Assembly: GCF_003935895.2 (NCBI RefSeq) | Contig: NZ_CP054058.1 | Location: 3,205,177-3,269,176, forward strand | Source of the DNA: Scandinavium goeteborgense | GTDB lineage: Bacteria > Pseudomonadota > Gammaproteobacteria > Enterobacterales > Enterobacteriaceae | Length of the DNA: 64,000 bases | Direction: 5' to 3' | Shown: one piece after another, positions 20,331 through 30,046 of the stretch | Layout of the letters: every line of letters starts with the position of its first letter | How positions within the stretch are numbered: position 1 is the first letter of the stretch | Program-made: the position numbers and the translations under genes | Notes under the pieces: model-generated | Databases searched by the model: none | Told to the model about the DNA's origin: nothing | The model's input: the letters and a program-made list of their open reading frames with translations, nothing else

Positions 20331-21296
20331 ATGAGTAAACCCATTGTGATGGAACGCGGTGTTAAGTACCGCGATGCCGATAAAATGGCCCTTATCCCGG
20401 TTAAGAATGTGGCTACCGAGCGCGAAGCGCTGCTGAGAAAACCGGAATGGATGAAAATCAAACTTCCGGCCGACTCCACCCGTATTCAGGGTATCAAGGC
20501 GGCAATGCGCAAAAATGGCCTGCACTCGGTGTGCGAAGAAGCCTCTTGCCCTAACCTCGCGGAATGTTTTAACCACGGCACGGCCACCTTTATGATCCTC
20601 GGTGCGATTTGCACCCGCCGCTGCCCGTTCTGCGATGTTGCCCACGGTCGCCCTGTTGCGCCGGACGCCAACGAACCGCAGAAACTCGCACAGACCATTG
20701 CCGATATGGGCCTGCGCTACGTGGTCATCACTTCCGTTGACCGTGACGACTTGCGCGACGGTGGTGCACAGCACTTTGCGGACTGCATTGATGCTATCCG
20801 TGAGAAAAACCCAACCATCAAAATTGAAACCCTGGTTCCGGATTTCCGTGGACGTATGGATCGTGCGCTGGAAATTCTCACCGCCACGCCGCCGGATGTG
20901 TTCAACCACAACCTGGAAAACGTGCCACGCGTATACCGCCAGGTCCGTCCGGGCGCTGACTATAACTGGTCCCTGAAGCTGCTGGAGCGTTTTAAAGAAG
21001 CGCATCCGGAGATCCCAACCAAATCAGGTCTGATGGTCGGTCTGGGTGAAACTAACGCCGAAATCATCGAAGTGATGCGTGACCTGCGTCGCCACGGCGT
21101 GACCATGCTGACTCTCGGTCAGTATCTGCAGCCAAGCCGTCACCACCTGCCGGTTCAGCGCTACGTCAGCCCGGATGAGTTCGAAGAAATGAAAGCAGAA
21201 GCACTGGCAATGGGCTTCACCCATGCCGCTTGCGGTCCTTTCGTGCGTTCTTCCTACCACGCCGATCTGCAAGCCAAAGGTCTCGAAGTTAAATAA
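20331..21296 (+). CDS. lipA: Lipoyl synthase LipA
   Basis: LipA is a radical SAM enzyme that inserts two sulfur atoms into octanoylated lipoyl domains. The 321-residue product has the auxiliary cluster motif [12 protein letters not shown] and the radical SAM motif [10 protein letters not shown], plus the late conserved RSSYHA serine region. A TATACT -10 lies at 20233-20238, about 90 bases upstream of the start. It ends at a terminator. With LipB in the same window it completes endogenous lipoate assembly. Confidence 0.97.
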   Translation: MSKPIVMERGVKYRDADKMALIPVKNVATEREALLRKPEWMKIKLPADSTRIQGIKAAMRKNGLHSVCEEASCPNLAECFNHGTATFMILGAICTRRCPFCDVAHGRPVAPDANEPQKLAQTIADMGLRYVVITSVDRDDLRDGGAQHFADCIDAIREKNPTIKIETLVPDFRGRMDRALEILTATPPDVFNHNLENVPRVYRQVRPGADYNWSLKLLERFKEAHPEIPTKSGLMVGLGETNAEIIEVMRDLRRHGVTMLTLGQYLQPSRHHLPVQRYVSPDEFEEMKAEALAMGFTHAACGPFVRSSYHADLQAKGLEVK

Positions 21297-21315
21297 CCTT
21301 TGCCGCTGAGCACTC

Positions 21316-21346
21316 AGGCCGCCGCGTTATCGCCGCGGCCTTTTTA
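21316..21346 (+). terminator. Terminator after lipA
   Basis: AGGCCGC...GCGGCCT followed by TTTTTATTTT. The stem is six to seven GC-rich pairs with a loop of about 12 bases. Confidence 0.8.
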
Positions 21347-21543
21347 TTTTGGCGCAATCAGCCCACTTTCTAGCACCATTACGGTGCAAGCCTTCCTCCA
21401 TGAAACTTTTGGCTCACAATCTGGGACCCGCTCCTTCCTCTGGTTTCGGGAAAACTACGGCTATTTGTCTATTTCACACTCGCCTTTAATTTCTGGATCG
21501 TTTCATGCATTACCTTCTTATCGAGAAAAGAAGGAGTGGCCCC

Positions 21544-22914
21544 ATGTCTGCACAAGAACCTGGCGATCTGATTTACGGTCTGGAAGATAAACCCGCCCCG
21601 CTTCCGGCATTTTTAACCGCACTCCAGCACGTGCTGGCGAGCCTGGTCGGGATAATCACCCCGCCCCTTATCGTCGGCTCGGTACTGGGCCTCAATGCTT
21701 ATTTGCCGTGGCTTATCAGTATGTCGCTGATTGTTTCCGGCATCGGTACGTTCCTGCAAGCGAGGCGCTTCTTCGGGATTGGGGCAGGCATGATCTGCCT
21801 ACAGGGCACCAGCTTTGCATTTCTGAGCGTTATTCTCGCCGCCGGGTTTAGCGTCAAAAGCAAAGGCGGTGGTCCAGAGCAAATCATGGCGATGATTTTC
21901 GGCCTGAGTCTGGTTGCCGCATTTATTCCAGTAGTGGTCAGCCGTTTTCTCGGCCAGCTTCGCAAAGTGATCACCCCGCTGGTCAGCGGCACCGTGGTTT
22001 GTCTGATTGGGATAAGCCTGATTAAGGTCAGTATTACCGACTGGGGCGGCGGCCATAACGTGAAAGATTTCGGCGCACCGGGCAATTTGCTGCTCGGCCT
22101 GCTGACGCTCGGCACTATCGTGCTGTTTAGCCGCGCACAGAGCCGCTGGCTACGTCTGGGCGCAGTCATCCTGGGCATTGCCATCGGCTGCATCGCGGCG
22201 CGGTTCAGCGGCAAGCTGAGCTGGCAGCCCTACAACCAGGCATGGATTGCACTGCCGCAGCCCTTCCGTTTTGGCTTCGATTTCGATTACAGCCTCTTTT
22301 TACCGCTGGCGCTGATCTCCCTTATCAGCATTCTGGAAGCCGTCGGAGACCTCACCGCCAACTGCCTGCTGTCCCGCCAGCCGATTGAAGGCGAGCGCTA
22401 CGTGGCACGCCTGAAGGGCGGTATTCTCGCCGACGGCGTGAGCTGCATTCTGGCGGCGATGTTCTCTGCCCTACCGAGCACTACCTTTGCGCAGAACAAC
22501 GGCGTCATTCAGATGACCGGCGTCGCCAGCCGCCACGTCGGCATCTGGATTGGTGCCCTGCTGGCGTTCCTCGGACTGTTCCCGGTGTTTGGTGCCGTGG
22601 TCCAGCAAATTCCTGCCCCGGTACTGGGTGGCGCGACGCTGGTGATGTTTGGCAGCGTACTGGCCGCCGGGATTCGCATCATGACCCAGTCCCCGCTGAC
22701 CCGCCGCGACATGCTGATTATTGCCGTATCGTTTGGCATTGGCCTGGGCGTCGAAGCCGAGCCGGAATTTCTGAGTCATCTGCCGCCGGTGTGCAAAAGC
22801 CTGTTTGGTTCCGCAATCACCAGCGGAGGCTTGATGGCGATGCTGCTCAATCTGGTTCTGCCCGCAGAACGCAGTGACGCCCCCGCTGCCAGCCAGCCCG
22901 CCGTCGAAAAATAA
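21544..22914 (+). CDS. NCS2-family purine (xanthine/urate-type) permease
   Basis: This is an inner-membrane nucleobase symporter of the NCS2 family, closest in character to the E. coli xanthine/urate carriers XanP, XanQ and UacT. The 456-residue product has about 12-14 hydrophobic segments and the family blocks QGTSFAFLSVI, ITPLVSGTVVCLIG, a TM8 region ISILEAVGDLTANC (the conserved acidic residue) and TFAQNNGVIQMTGVASRHVG. The ATG at 21544 has AAGGAG 7 bases upstream. It lies 79 bases before a deaminase gene in the same direction; together they form a two-gene insert between lipA and tatE. The substrate is probably an oxidised purine or xanthine. Confidence 0.88.
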   Translation: MSAQEPGDLIYGLEDKPAPLPAFLTALQHVLASLVGIITPPLIVGSVLGLNAYLPWLISMSLIVSGIGTFLQARRFFGIGAGMICLQGTSFAFLSVILAAGFSVKSKGGGPEQIMAMIFGLSLVAAFIPVVVSRFLGQLRKVITPLVSGTVVCLIGISLIKVSITDWGGGHNVKDFGAPGNLLLGLLTLGTIVLFSRAQSRWLRLGAVILGIAIGCIAARFSGKLSWQPYNQAWIALPQPFRFGFDFDYSLFLPLALISLISILEAVGDLTANCLLSRQPIEGERYVARLKGGILADGVSCILAAMFSALPSTTFAQNNGVIQMTGVASRHVGIWIGALLAFLGLFPVFGAVVQQIPAPVLGGATLVMFGSVLAAGIRIMTQSPLTRRDMLIIAVSFGIGLGVEAEPEFLSHLPPVCKSLFGSAITSGGLMAMLLNLVLPAERSDAPAASQPAVEK

Positions 22915-22993
22915 CCCGCGCGCAGCGCCCCTGGATCAGCAGACAGGGCATAACTGAGCTGACTCTCTCATTCATTAACAGGAGGAGTTAGCG

Positions 22994-24352
22994 ATGTGCG
23001 CTAGCCGTATCTGGATCAAAAACCCGCAAGCCATTTTCACCCCGGACGACGTGGACGCCCGGGGTGGCGTTATCGTCGAAAACGGCAAAATCAGCGCCGT
23101 ACTCGCGGCCGGAGAAACACCGGCCCAGCCCTGCGACAGCGTTTTCGATGCGCGCGAGCACGTAGTGCTGCCGGGGCTTATCAATACTCATCACCACTTT
23201 TATCAGACCCTGACCCGCGCCTGGGCACCCGTCGTCAACGAACCGCTGTTCCCGTGGCTGAAAACGCTCTATCCAGTGTGGGCGCGGCTGACGCCGGATG
23301 CGCTCAAGCTGGCGAGCCAGGTGGCAATGGCGGAACTGTTGCTTTCTGGCTGCACCACCACCAGCGATCACCACTACCTGTTCCCTGAAGGCATGGAAAA
23401 CGCCATTGATGTACAGGTGGAAGTGGTGAACGAACTGGGGATGCGTGCGATGCTGACCCGCGGCTCAATGAGCCTCGGTGAAAATGACGGCGGTTTGCCG
23501 CCGCAACATACGGTGCAATCGGGTGAGGCGATTCTCGAAGACAGCCTGCGCCTGATTCGTCGCTATCATCAGCGTGGCGAAGGGGCGCGCATTCAGATTG
23601 CCCTCGCCCCCTGCTCACCGTTTTCAGTCACCGAAGAAATCATGCAGGAAAGTGCGCGTCTGGCTGCGGGGGAAGATGTCCGGCTGCACACGCATCTGGC
23701 GGAAACCCTCGACGAAGAAGATTTTTGTCTGGCGCGTTTTGGCCTGCGCACCGTCGACTATCTGGAGAAAGTCGGCTGGCTGAGCGGCAGAACCTGGCTG
23801 GCGCACGGCATTCATTTCAATGCTGATGAAATTCAGCGCCTCGGTGCGGCGGGCGTCGGGATTTGCCACTGCCCGGTGTCGAATATGCGTCTAGCATCCG
23901 GCATTTGCCCGACGCTCGACCTGGAAGACGCCGGGGCGATTATCGGCCTCGGCGTTGACGGTTCGGCCTCTAACGACGCATCCAGCCTTATGTTTGAAAC
24001 CCGTCAGGCGCTGTATTTGCAACGTTTACGCTACGGCGCAAAACGCATCACCCCGCAAAAAGTCCTCGGCTGGGCGACACACGGATCCGCTCGTCTGTTA
24101 GGACGTGCCGATCTCGGGGAAATTCGCGTGGGCAAACAGGCCGATCTGGCGCTGTTCCGTCTGGACGATCTACGCTTTAGCGGCAGCCACGATCCGCTTT
24201 CCGCAATGATCCTGTGTGGCGCAGATCGTGCCGATCGGGTCATGGTGGGCGGGGAATGGCGAGTTCTCGACGGTGAGATTTGTGGTCTGGATTGCGAACG
24301 CTTAAAAGCACAGCACCGCGAGGCGGCGAAACAGTTGGTTGCAACTTTCTGA
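22994..24352 (+). CDS. Amidohydrolase, probable 8-oxoguanine deaminase
   Basis: The 452-residue product belongs to the amidohydrolase superfamily (metal-dependent deaminases). Metal and catalytic motifs are NTHHHFYQTLTRA (HxH), HTHLAETLDE, HCPVSNMRLASG and GVDGSASNDASS (Asp). The GSASNDAS block and the N-terminal HHHFYQTLTRA are typical of 8-oxoguanine deaminase, which converts 8-oxoguanine to urate, rather than of guanine deaminase GuaD. AGGAGG precedes the ATG. Pairing with a purine permease supports uptake and deamination of an (oxidised) purine. A triazine-hydrolase-like or other aminohydrolase activity cannot be excluded from sequence alone. Confidence 0.82.
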   Translation: MCASRIWIKNPQAIFTPDDVDARGGVIVENGKISAVLAAGETPAQPCDSVFDAREHVVLPGLINTHHHFYQTLTRAWAPVVNEPLFPWLKTLYPVWARLTPDALKLASQVAMAELLLSGCTTTSDHHYLFPEGMENAIDVQVEVVNELGMRAMLTRGSMSLGENDGGLPPQHTVQSGEAILEDSLRLIRRYHQRGEGARIQIALAPCSPFSVTEEIMQESARLAAGEDVRLHTHLAETLDEEDFCLARFGLRTVDYLEKVGWLSGRTWLAHGIHFNADEIQRLGAAGVGICHCPVSNMRLASGICPTLDLEDAGAIIGLGVDGSASNDASSLMFETRQALYLQRLRYGAKRITPQKVLGWATHGSARLLGRADLGEIRVGKQADLALFRLDDLRFSGSHDPLSAMILCGADRADRVMVGGEWRVLDGEICGLDCERLKAQHREAAKQLVATF

Positions 24353-24374
24353 TCTGGCGGGCGCTAAAATGACA

Positions 24375-24405
24375 AGAGGCCGCAACGGAATCTGTTGTGG
24401 CCTCT
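24375..24405. terminator. Inverted repeat between the deaminase gene and tatE
   Basis: AGAGGCCGCAAC-N7-GTTGTGGCCTCT is a 12-base stem located between convergent genes. It lacks a clear T-run on the plus strand; it may still act as a terminator for one or both genes. Confidence 0.6.
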
Positions 24406-24480
24406 CTGGCTAACTCGTTGGCGTGGGCGAAATGACCTGCGTGAGCAAACGGCTACTGCACGTCGTTTCTGGCTGCGCCG

Positions 24481-24684
24481 TTACTCTTTATGAGAGAGTT
24501 TTTCTGCCGGGACGTCATCTTCAGCGCTTTTCTTGGCGCTGGTGTCGTCTTCGTTCATGGCTTTCTTAAAGCCTTTAATTGCTGACCCCAGGTCTCCGCC
24601 CAGCGTACGCAATTTCTTGGTACCAAACACCAGGACAATCAGTGCGGCAACCACCAGCAGTTTGGTAATACTAATCTCACCCAT
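24481..24684 (-). CDS. tatE: Twin-arginine translocase subunit TatE
   Basis: TatE is a TatA paralogue that takes part in the pore of the twin-arginine protein export system. The 67-residue product has a short N-terminal membrane segment ([22 protein letters not shown]), the FGTKKLR hinge, an amphipathic helix ([15 protein letters not shown]) and a charged tail. It stands alone, as in E. coli, next to ybeM. It is convergent with the inserted deaminase gene. Confidence 0.95.
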   Translation of the reverse strand: MGEISITKLLVVAALIVLVFGTKKLRTLGGDLGSAIKGFKKAMNEDDTSAKKSAEDDVPAEKLSHKE

Positions 24685-24811
24685 AGATACCTTCTTGATT
24701 AAAACAGGCTATAAAACGCGCCAACAAAACCGTAGCTAATTAACGGTCATTTAGCGAGGGCACACAATAGCAATCTGTAACAAGGTGAATCAAGCATTGA
24801 TTAAAAAAACA

Positions 24812-25600
24812 TCACATAATTTGCGGTGGCGCAAAGCGACGGTTTTTAAGTACCGGTAATTGAGCACGCACCTGTTGCAAAACCTCGAGACTGATGTCGG
24901 CAAAAATGAGCTGTTGGGCATAGCCCGCCCCGGCCAGCGTGACCCCGAGCGGATCGACCACCCGACTCTGACCAATGTTCTTGTTACCGCACTCGCCCGC
25001 CGCCACGATGTAGCAGGTAGTATCCAGCGCCCTCGCCGCCAGCAGCGTCGCCCAGTGATGCTCCTTCAGCGGCCCTCGCACCCACGCCGTCGGCAAGACC
25101 AATACCTCAGCCCCCTGCAAGGCATGCGCCAACGCGATTTCCGGGAATCGCAGATCGTAGCAGGTCATCAGGCCAATCTTCATGCCGTCGACCTCAATCA
25201 GCGGCGGCAACGTGTTTCCGGCATCGACGCGCTTTGATTCCTGAATATTGAACGCGTCATACAGATGCAGCTTCCGATACTCGGCAATAATCTCACCGCT
25301 GCGAAGCGCCACCAGCGTGTTGGCCGCCCGCCCCTCCGTGGTGGGAACGTGAATGGTCAGCACCGTGGTCATGCTGTTATGACGGCTTTCATCCAGTAAT
25401 CGTCGTAAAAATCCGCCATCAAACGCCTGAGCTGATTTTACCGACATATCGGGATCATTATCGTCCCGGGCTAACAACGCCTCAGGCAGCACCAACAGCG
25501 CCGTTTGCGCCCCGGCTGCCTGTTGCATCAATGATACGCAGGTCTGGGCGTTAGTAGACCAGTACGGGGTAACAGCAAATTGTCCTGCAGCAACGCGCAT
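24812..25600 (-). CDS. ybeM: Deaminated glutathione amidase YbeM (Nit1-type), intact
   Basis: This is a nitrilase-superfamily amidase that hydrolyses deaminated glutathione, a by-product of transaminases, to alpha-ketoglutarate and Cys-Gly (metabolite repair). The 262-residue product has the Glu-Lys-Cys triad in [17 protein letters not shown] and [10 protein letters not shown], and full domain length. In E. coli K-12 the gene is interrupted; here it reads through. It lies downstream of the tatE region on the minus strand, divergent from crcB. Confidence 0.9.
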   Translation of the reverse strand: MRVAAGQFAVTPYWSTNAQTCVSLMQQAAGAQTALLVLPEALLARDDNDPDMSVKSAQAFDGGFLRRLLDESRHNSMTTVLTIHVPTTEGRAANTLVALRSGEIIAEYRKLHLYDAFNIQESKRVDAGNTLPPLIEVDGMKIGLMTCYDLRFPEIALAHALQGAEVLVLPTAWVRGPLKEHHWATLLAARALDTTCYIVAAGECGNKNIGQSRVVDPLGVTLAGAGYAQQLIFADISLEVLQQVRAQLPVLKNRRFAPPQIM

Positions 25601-25686
25601 AGTGTCTCCGAATATTTCTTGCCGTAGCCATAAACGAAGCCCGGCGCTAAGATAAGTGCTTACTATTCAAATAGCAGGAATTGGCG

Positions 25687-26064
25687 GTGTTACAAATACT
25701 TTTAGCCGTTTTTATAGGCGGTGGAACCGGGAGCGTGCTGCGCTGGCTGCTCGGGATGCGCTTAAACCCAATGCATCATGCGATTCCGGTTGGCACTTTG
25801 ACCGCGAACCTGCTGGGAGCGTTTATCATCGGTGCAGGGCTGGCGTGGTTCAATCGGATGACACATATCGATCCCATGTGGAAGCTGCTTATCACGACGG
25901 GCTTTTGCGGCGGTTTGACCACCTTCTCAACCTTTTCAGCGGAAGTGGTGTTTTTATTGCAGGATGGGCGTTTTGGCTGGGCGCTGCTGAACGTGGCTGT
26001 TAACTTGCTCGGATCGTTTGCGATGACGGCGGCCGCAATGTGGATTTTTTCGGCGGCTCGCTAA
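25687..26064 (+). CDS. crcB: Fluoride ion channel CrcB (Fluc)
   Basis: CrcB exports fluoride passively through a dual-topology dimer in the inner membrane. The 125-residue product has four membrane segments, the G-x-GG region [11 protein letters not shown], the Asn in [11 protein letters not shown], the [17 protein letters not shown] block and the NLLGSFAMT end. GTG at 25687 is chosen because AGGA lies 7 bases upstream and the E. coli protein begins at the same point; TTG at 25681 would leave no room for a ribosome site. No fluoride riboswitch is visible upstream. Confidence 0.94.
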   Translation: MLQILLAVFIGGGTGSVLRWLLGMRLNPMHHAIPVGTLTANLLGAFIIGAGLAWFNRMTHIDPMWKLLITTGFCGGLTTFSTFSAEVVFLLQDGRFGWALLNVAVNLLGSFAMTAAAMWIFSAAR

Positions 26065-26090
26065 TCCATTCTGCTTGAAGAAAAGGCAAA

Positions 26091-26116
26091 AAAAAACCCG
26101 TCAATGACGGGTTTTT
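26091..26116. terminator. Bidirectional terminator between crcB and cspE
   Basis: AAAAAACCCGTCA-TGACGGGTTTTT is a perfect inverted repeat with A and T tracts and serves both convergent genes. Confidence 0.93.
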
Positions 26117-26136
26117 GTATTCTACTGTCGAAATGC

Positions 26137-26346
26137 TTAGATAGGCATTACGTTTGCAGCAGATGGGCCTTTGGCACCGTTAGTGATTTCGAACTCTACA
26201 CGCTGGCCTTCGGCCAGAGTTTTGAAACCGTTGGACTGGATTGCAGAGAAGTGTACGAATACATCTTTGCTGCCATCTTCCGGAGTAATGAAACCAAAGC
26301 CTTTGGACTCATTAAACCACTTAACGTTACCTTTAATCTTAGACAT
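26137..26346 (-). CDS. cspE: Cold-shock protein CspE
   Basis: CspE is a constitutively made RNA chaperone that melts RNA secondary structure and acts as an antiterminator. The 69-residue product carries both RNA-binding motifs KGFGFI and VFVHF, and starts [11 protein letters not shown], which distinguishes CspE from CspC (MAKIKGQ). It ends ANVMPI instead of the E. coli ANVIAL. It is preceded by a leader of up to 190 bases (26347-26537) shared with the pagP 3' side. Confidence 0.95.
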   Translation of the reverse strand: MSKIKGNVKWFNESKGFGFITPEDGSKDVFVHFSAIQSNGFKTLAEGQRVEFEITNGAKGPSAANVMPI

Positions 26347-26537
26347 CTATATTACCTTTACATGAAAATGGACACAAATGCTGTGTCGGCTAACAGTACA
26401 GCAATTGTGGTGCGTTTTGTCCAGCTTAACTTATCGAAAAAGTGATAAAAGTCGCTAAATTTTATTAAGTCTGAGAGTTAGTCGTTGTTTTTGCACACGA
26501 CGCAAACACCCCCGCTGTGAATCACCTCTTTTGTACG

Positions 26538-27113
26538 CTAAAACTGGAAACGCATCCACGCAAAATAGACGTTGCCGTTGTTATAAGTCCCTGGAATGTA
26601 AGTCATCTGGAACGTAACCGGGCCATAACCGACAGAAGCCAGCGGCAGCACCACAGGTATCGGAATGTAGTTCCAGTTATCACGCGCGGTGGCCCCAACG
26701 GTGTAGCCAAGTCCCAAATGGACGTTACCATCTGATAGCGGACGCCAGGTTTTCTCCCAGCCATAACCGCCAATCGGTTCCCATTTGTTGAACGAGTCCT
26801 TAAAGGCCATCAGATACAAACCGTGCCAGTTACCTTTATCATCCCACCGGGACTGACCAAAACCCGCGCCCCACGGACGTTCGTTGTATTTGTCCGTCTT
26901 CTCTTTGTCATAGGCGAAACGCGCATGCCAGGTAATAGCGGGAACGTACAGATCATAATGCTCAGGCGACTCCCAGGTTTGCGCAATATTATCCCCGAGT
27001 GTCGAAAAAGCATCACTGACCGTTGAAGTCATATTTGCCTTTGCAAAAGAGGCACATAACACTTGACTTGTTAATACCCCTGCAAGCACCAGGAGCTTAA
27101 TAAATTTAGTCAC
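26538..27113 (-). CDS. pagP: Lipid A palmitoyltransferase PagP
   Basis: PagP is an outer-membrane beta-barrel that moves palmitate from phospholipid to lipid A, giving resistance to antimicrobial peptides. The mature part is strongly conserved: PEHYDLY (catalytic His), [23 protein letters not shown] (Asp-Ser pair), DNWNYIP and the C-terminal YFAWMRFQF barrel signal. The signal sequence differs from E. coli. Two GTG starts are possible; 27113 has an AAGTGG 8 bases before it, whereas 27125 has none, so 27113 is preferred (191 residues). No convincing PhoP box was found upstream. Confidence 0.93.
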   Translation of the reverse strand: MTKFIKLLVLAGVLTSQVLCASFAKANMTSTVSDAFSTLGDNIAQTWESPEHYDLYVPAITWHARFAYDKEKTDKYNERPWGAGFGQSRWDDKGNWHGLYLMAFKDSFNKWEPIGGYGWEKTWRPLSDGNVHLGLGYTVGATARDNWNYIPIPVVLPLASVGYGPVTFQMTYIPGTYNNGNVYFAWMRFQF

Positions 27114-27490
27114 AAAAATAACCACTTGTAGTTCATAGCTGAACAGAGTAACAAGCGTAAAATTAATAAAACCTTAACAAAAGCGGAATAGTCCTTTCCT
27201 GACACCCCACGTATTAGCGAGACTAAACCCTTTACACCTCTCGCCGAACATGCTGATTTTGATTAACTTTTTAGTATCATTTTCGCATCAACAGAACACG
27301 AAACATTCATCAAAGAAATATATATAATGTGATAGCCGATTTGATTTGGCGTCAAGGAAGGCCGTGGTTGTCGGTTTATTGATTTTCGTCAGTAAGTTTT
27401 GACCGTTAATTGGGCACATTTTCAGACTTCTTTTTTTGAAAACATTTTCGATAAAATTTTCTTTGGGTATCAGGAAGACAGGAATCCATC
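27114..27490. other. Divergent pagP-dcuC regulatory region
   Basis: This AT-rich spacer of about 370 bases has no supported gene. It must hold promoters for pagP and dcuC. A weak FNR-like sequence, TTGATTTTCGTCAG at 27379-27392, lies upstream of dcuC, whose E. coli homologue is induced without oxygen; the match (right half 3 of 5) is too poor to call firmly. Confidence 0.45.
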
Positions 27491-28870
27491 ATGCTAACGT
27501 TGTTTGAGCTCCTTATTGGAGTGGTCGTCATTGCGGGTGTCGCTCGCTATATCATTAAAGGCTATTCCGCAACGGGCGTGCTATTTGTCGGCGGCCTGGC
27601 ACTGCTCATTGCCAGTGCCCTGATGGGCCATAAAATCCTGCCGGCCAGCGCCAGCAGCACCGGCTACTCCGCCACCGATATCGTCGAATATATCAAAATC
27701 CTGCTGATGAGCCGCGGTGGCGACCTCGGCATGATGATCATGATGCTGTGCGGTTTTGCGGCCTATATGACCCACATTGGCGCCAACGACATGGTGGTAA
27801 AACTCACCTCCAAGCCACTGCGCTACATTAACTCGCCGTACATCCTGATGATTGCTGCCTATTTCGTGGCGTGTCTGATGTCGCTGGCGGTGTCTTCTGC
27901 CACTGGCCTCGGCGTGCTGCTGATGGGTACGCTGTTCCCGGTGATGGTTAACGTCGGTATTAGCCGCGGCGCGGCGGCAGCCATCTGCGCCTCTCCGGCA
28001 GCTATCATCCTTTCACCGACCTCCGGTGACGTGGTGCTGGCGGCAAAAGCGGCCGAAATGCCGCTGATCGACTTTGCCTTCAAAACCACCCTGCCGATTT
28101 CCATCGCGGCGATTGTCTGCATGGCGGTGGCGCATTTCTTCTGGCAGCGCTATCTCGACAAGAAAGAGAACATTTCCCACGAGATGCTCGACGTCAGCGA
28201 AATCACCACCAACGCGCCGTCGTTCTACGCCATTTTGCCGTTCACCCCGATTATCGGCGTGCTGATTTTTGACGGTAAATGGGGCCCGGAACTGCACATC
28301 ATCACCATTCTGGTTATCTGTATGCTGCTGGCTGCGGTGCTCGAATTCTTCCGTGGCTTCAATACCCAGAAAGTCTTCTCCGGGCTGGAAGTGGCCTACC
28401 GCGGGATGGCCGATGCCTTCGCCGGCGTGGTCATGCTGCTGGTCGCAGCAGGCGTATTTGCCCAGGGTCTGAGCACCATCGGCTTTATCGACAGCCTGAT
28501 TTCCATCGCCACCTCATTCGGCTCTGCAAGTATCATTCTGATGCTGGTGCTGGTTATCCTGACCATGCTGGCTGCGATGACGACCGGTTCCGGTAACGCC
28601 CCGTTCTACGCCTTCGTCGAAATGATCCCGAAACTGGCACACAGCTCCGGCATCAACCCGGCGTATTTGTCGATTCCGATGCTGCAGGCCTCCAACCTTG
28701 GACGTACCATTTCACCGGTGTCTGGCGTCGTGGTTGCGGTATCCGGCATGGCAAAAATCTCGCCGTTTGAAGTGGTGAAACGCACCTCCGTGCCGGTGCT
28801 GGTCGGTCTGGTGGTGGTGATTATTGCCACCGAATTAATGGTCGCTTCTGCGAGCGTCGTCGCAGGCTAA
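27491..28870 (+). CDS. dcuC: Anaerobic C4-dicarboxylate exchanger DcuC
   Basis: DcuC exports succinate in exchange for other C4-dicarboxylates, mainly in fermentation. The 459-residue product (E. coli 461) has about 12 membrane segments with the repeated family blocks LLMSRGGDLGMMIMMLCGF, SLAVSSATGLGVLL, AICASPAAIILSPTSGDVV and MTTGSGNAPFYAF. It is divergent from pagP and followed by rna, as in E. coli. Closely spaced homologues DcuA/B are a different family, so the name is firm. Confidence 0.96.
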   Translation: MLTLFELLIGVVVIAGVARYIIKGYSATGVLFVGGLALLIASALMGHKILPASASSTGYSATDIVEYIKILLMSRGGDLGMMIMMLCGFAAYMTHIGANDMVVKLTSKPLRYINSPYILMIAAYFVACLMSLAVSSATGLGVLLMGTLFPVMVNVGISRGAAAAICASPAAIILSPTSGDVVLAAKAAEMPLIDFAFKTTLPISIAAIVCMAVAHFFWQRYLDKKENISHEMLDVSEITTNAPSFYAILPFTPIIGVLIFDGKWGPELHIITILVICMLLAAVLEFFRGFNTQKVFSGLEVAYRGMADAFAGVVMLLVAAGVFAQGLSTIGFIDSLISIATSFGSASIILMLVLVILTMLAAMTTGSGNAPFYAFVEMIPKLAHSSGINPAYLSIPMLQASNLGRTISPVSGVVVAVSGMAKISPFEVVKRTSVPVLVGLVVVIIATELMVASASVVAG

Positions 28871-28924
28871 TTCCACGCGCAAAAGTATTCCCCGGGCAAG
28901 CGACGGCTAACAGTCGCTATCACA

Positions 28925-28956
28925 ATGCCAGTCAATTAAACCTGATTGGCATTTTT
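28925..28956 (+). terminator. Terminator after dcuC
   Basis: AATGCCAGTCA...TGATTGGCATTTTTA forms an 11-base stem with T-run between dcuC and rna. Confidence 0.88.
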
Positions 28957-29005
28957 ATGATTAAATAGAAGGTATTCGGCGTTTTAATTACCCACGGACC
29001 CACAT

Positions 29006-29812
29006 ATGAAAAGCTTATGGAAAGTGCTGCCCATTCTGGCGGCTACCAGCCTCCCTGCGCTGGCCGCAGACAGCATGCCGTTACAACCTGCAAAATACCC
29101 TGATTTCGACAGCTACGTGCTGGCGCTCTCCTGGCAAACCGGCTTTTGTCAAAGCATGCAGGATAAAAACCGTAACGAGCCGAGCGAATGCCGGACCCAG
29201 AAAGAAGTCAGCGATAAAACGAATTATCTGACAGTGCACGGCCTGTGGCCGAGCCTGCCTAAATCCATCGCCGCCCGTGGCGTGGACAATCGTCGCTGGA
29301 TGCGTTTCGGCTGTGCGACACGCCCGGTGCCGAACATGCCTGAAGTGCGCGGTAACCGCAAATGCTCGGCGGCAGAAACCGGCCTGTCGCTGGAAATGGC
29401 CAACAAACTGAACAATGTGATGCCGGGCAGCGGCGGCGGTTCGTGTCTGGAACGTTATGAATATGCCAAGCACGGCGTCTGTTTTGGCTTCGACCCGGAC
29501 GCCTATTTCGGCACCATGGTGCGCCTGAACGGGGAGATCAAACACAGCGCTTTAGGCGCTTTCCTCGCGCAAAACTACGGCAAAACCGTCAGCCGGAATG
29601 ATTTCAACGCCGCCGTAGCCAAAAACTATGGCAAAGAAGGCGTAAAAGCGTTCAAGCTGACCTGCAACGGCAAACCGGCCTACCTGACCGAAATGCAGAT
29701 TGCTATCAAATCCAGCGCCATCAATGCGCCACTGGCCGAAGGCTCGCTGCTGCCACAGCCGCATCCGGGCAACTGCGGTTCACAGTTCGTGATTGATCAA
29801 GCCGGAAACTAA
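29006..29812 (+). CDS. rna: Periplasmic ribonuclease I (RNase T2 family)
   Basis: RNase I is a broad-specificity periplasmic endoribonuclease that leaves 2',3'-cyclic phosphates. The 268-residue product has a signal peptide ending LPALAADS, and both RNase T2 catalytic segments: LTVHGLWPS (first His) and ERYEYAKHGVC (second His and Glu). Several cysteines suit disulfide bonds. In E. coli its neighbour on this side is rnk; here 10 kb of other genes separate them. Confidence 0.96.
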   Translation: MKSLWKVLPILAATSLPALAADSMPLQPAKYPDFDSYVLALSWQTGFCQSMQDKNRNEPSECRTQKEVSDKTNYLTVHGLWPSLPKSIAARGVDNRRWMRFGCATRPVPNMPEVRGNRKCSAAETGLSLEMANKLNNVMPGSGGGSCLERYEYAKHGVCFGFDPDAYFGTMVRLNGEIKHSALGAFLAQNYGKTVSRNDFNAAVAKNYGKEGVKAFKLTCNGKPAYLTEMQIAIKSSAINAPLAEGSLLPQPHPGNCGSQFVIDQAGN

Positions 29813-29820
29813 TTCCCCGT

Positions 29821-29841
29821 CGGGCAACACGCGTTTGCCCG
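29821..29841. repeat. Hairpin after rna
   Basis: CGGGCAA-CACGCGT-TTGCCCG forms a 7-base GC-rich stem ten bases after the rna stop. There is no T-run, so it may be a rho-assisted end or RNA-stabilising hairpin. The rest of the 29813-30046 spacer holds the presumed fry promoter. Confidence 0.5.
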
Positions 29842-30046
29842 GCTCGCTTCACTCCCCGTTTTCTCTCCTTTTGCTTTCAGCACGTCACTCCTAACGTCGT
29901 ATTTCATCGATTTTCCTTATAAGCGGACACGCATCACACTTCCCTGCTAACGCATCAAAAATCCTGATAAAGCATTATTTGTCTGGTAACAGAAGCCAGA
30001 AAGCTCTGAGCATAATCAGTTCCGACTTTTACTGATGGAGTTCACC

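Noticed and set aside
25601-25686. Fluoride riboswitch before crcB
   Set aside because: The spacer is short and lacks the conserved GGNGAUGG-type core; only a ribosome site was found.
27126-27250. PhoP box upstream of pagP
   Set aside because: TAAAATTAATAAAAC near 27160 has the wrong spacing between half-sites for a PhoP direct repeat.
27379-27392. FNR site upstream of dcuC (TTGATTTTCGTCAG)
   Set aside because: Left half is perfect but the right half matches only three of five bases; not enough to call as a feature of its own.
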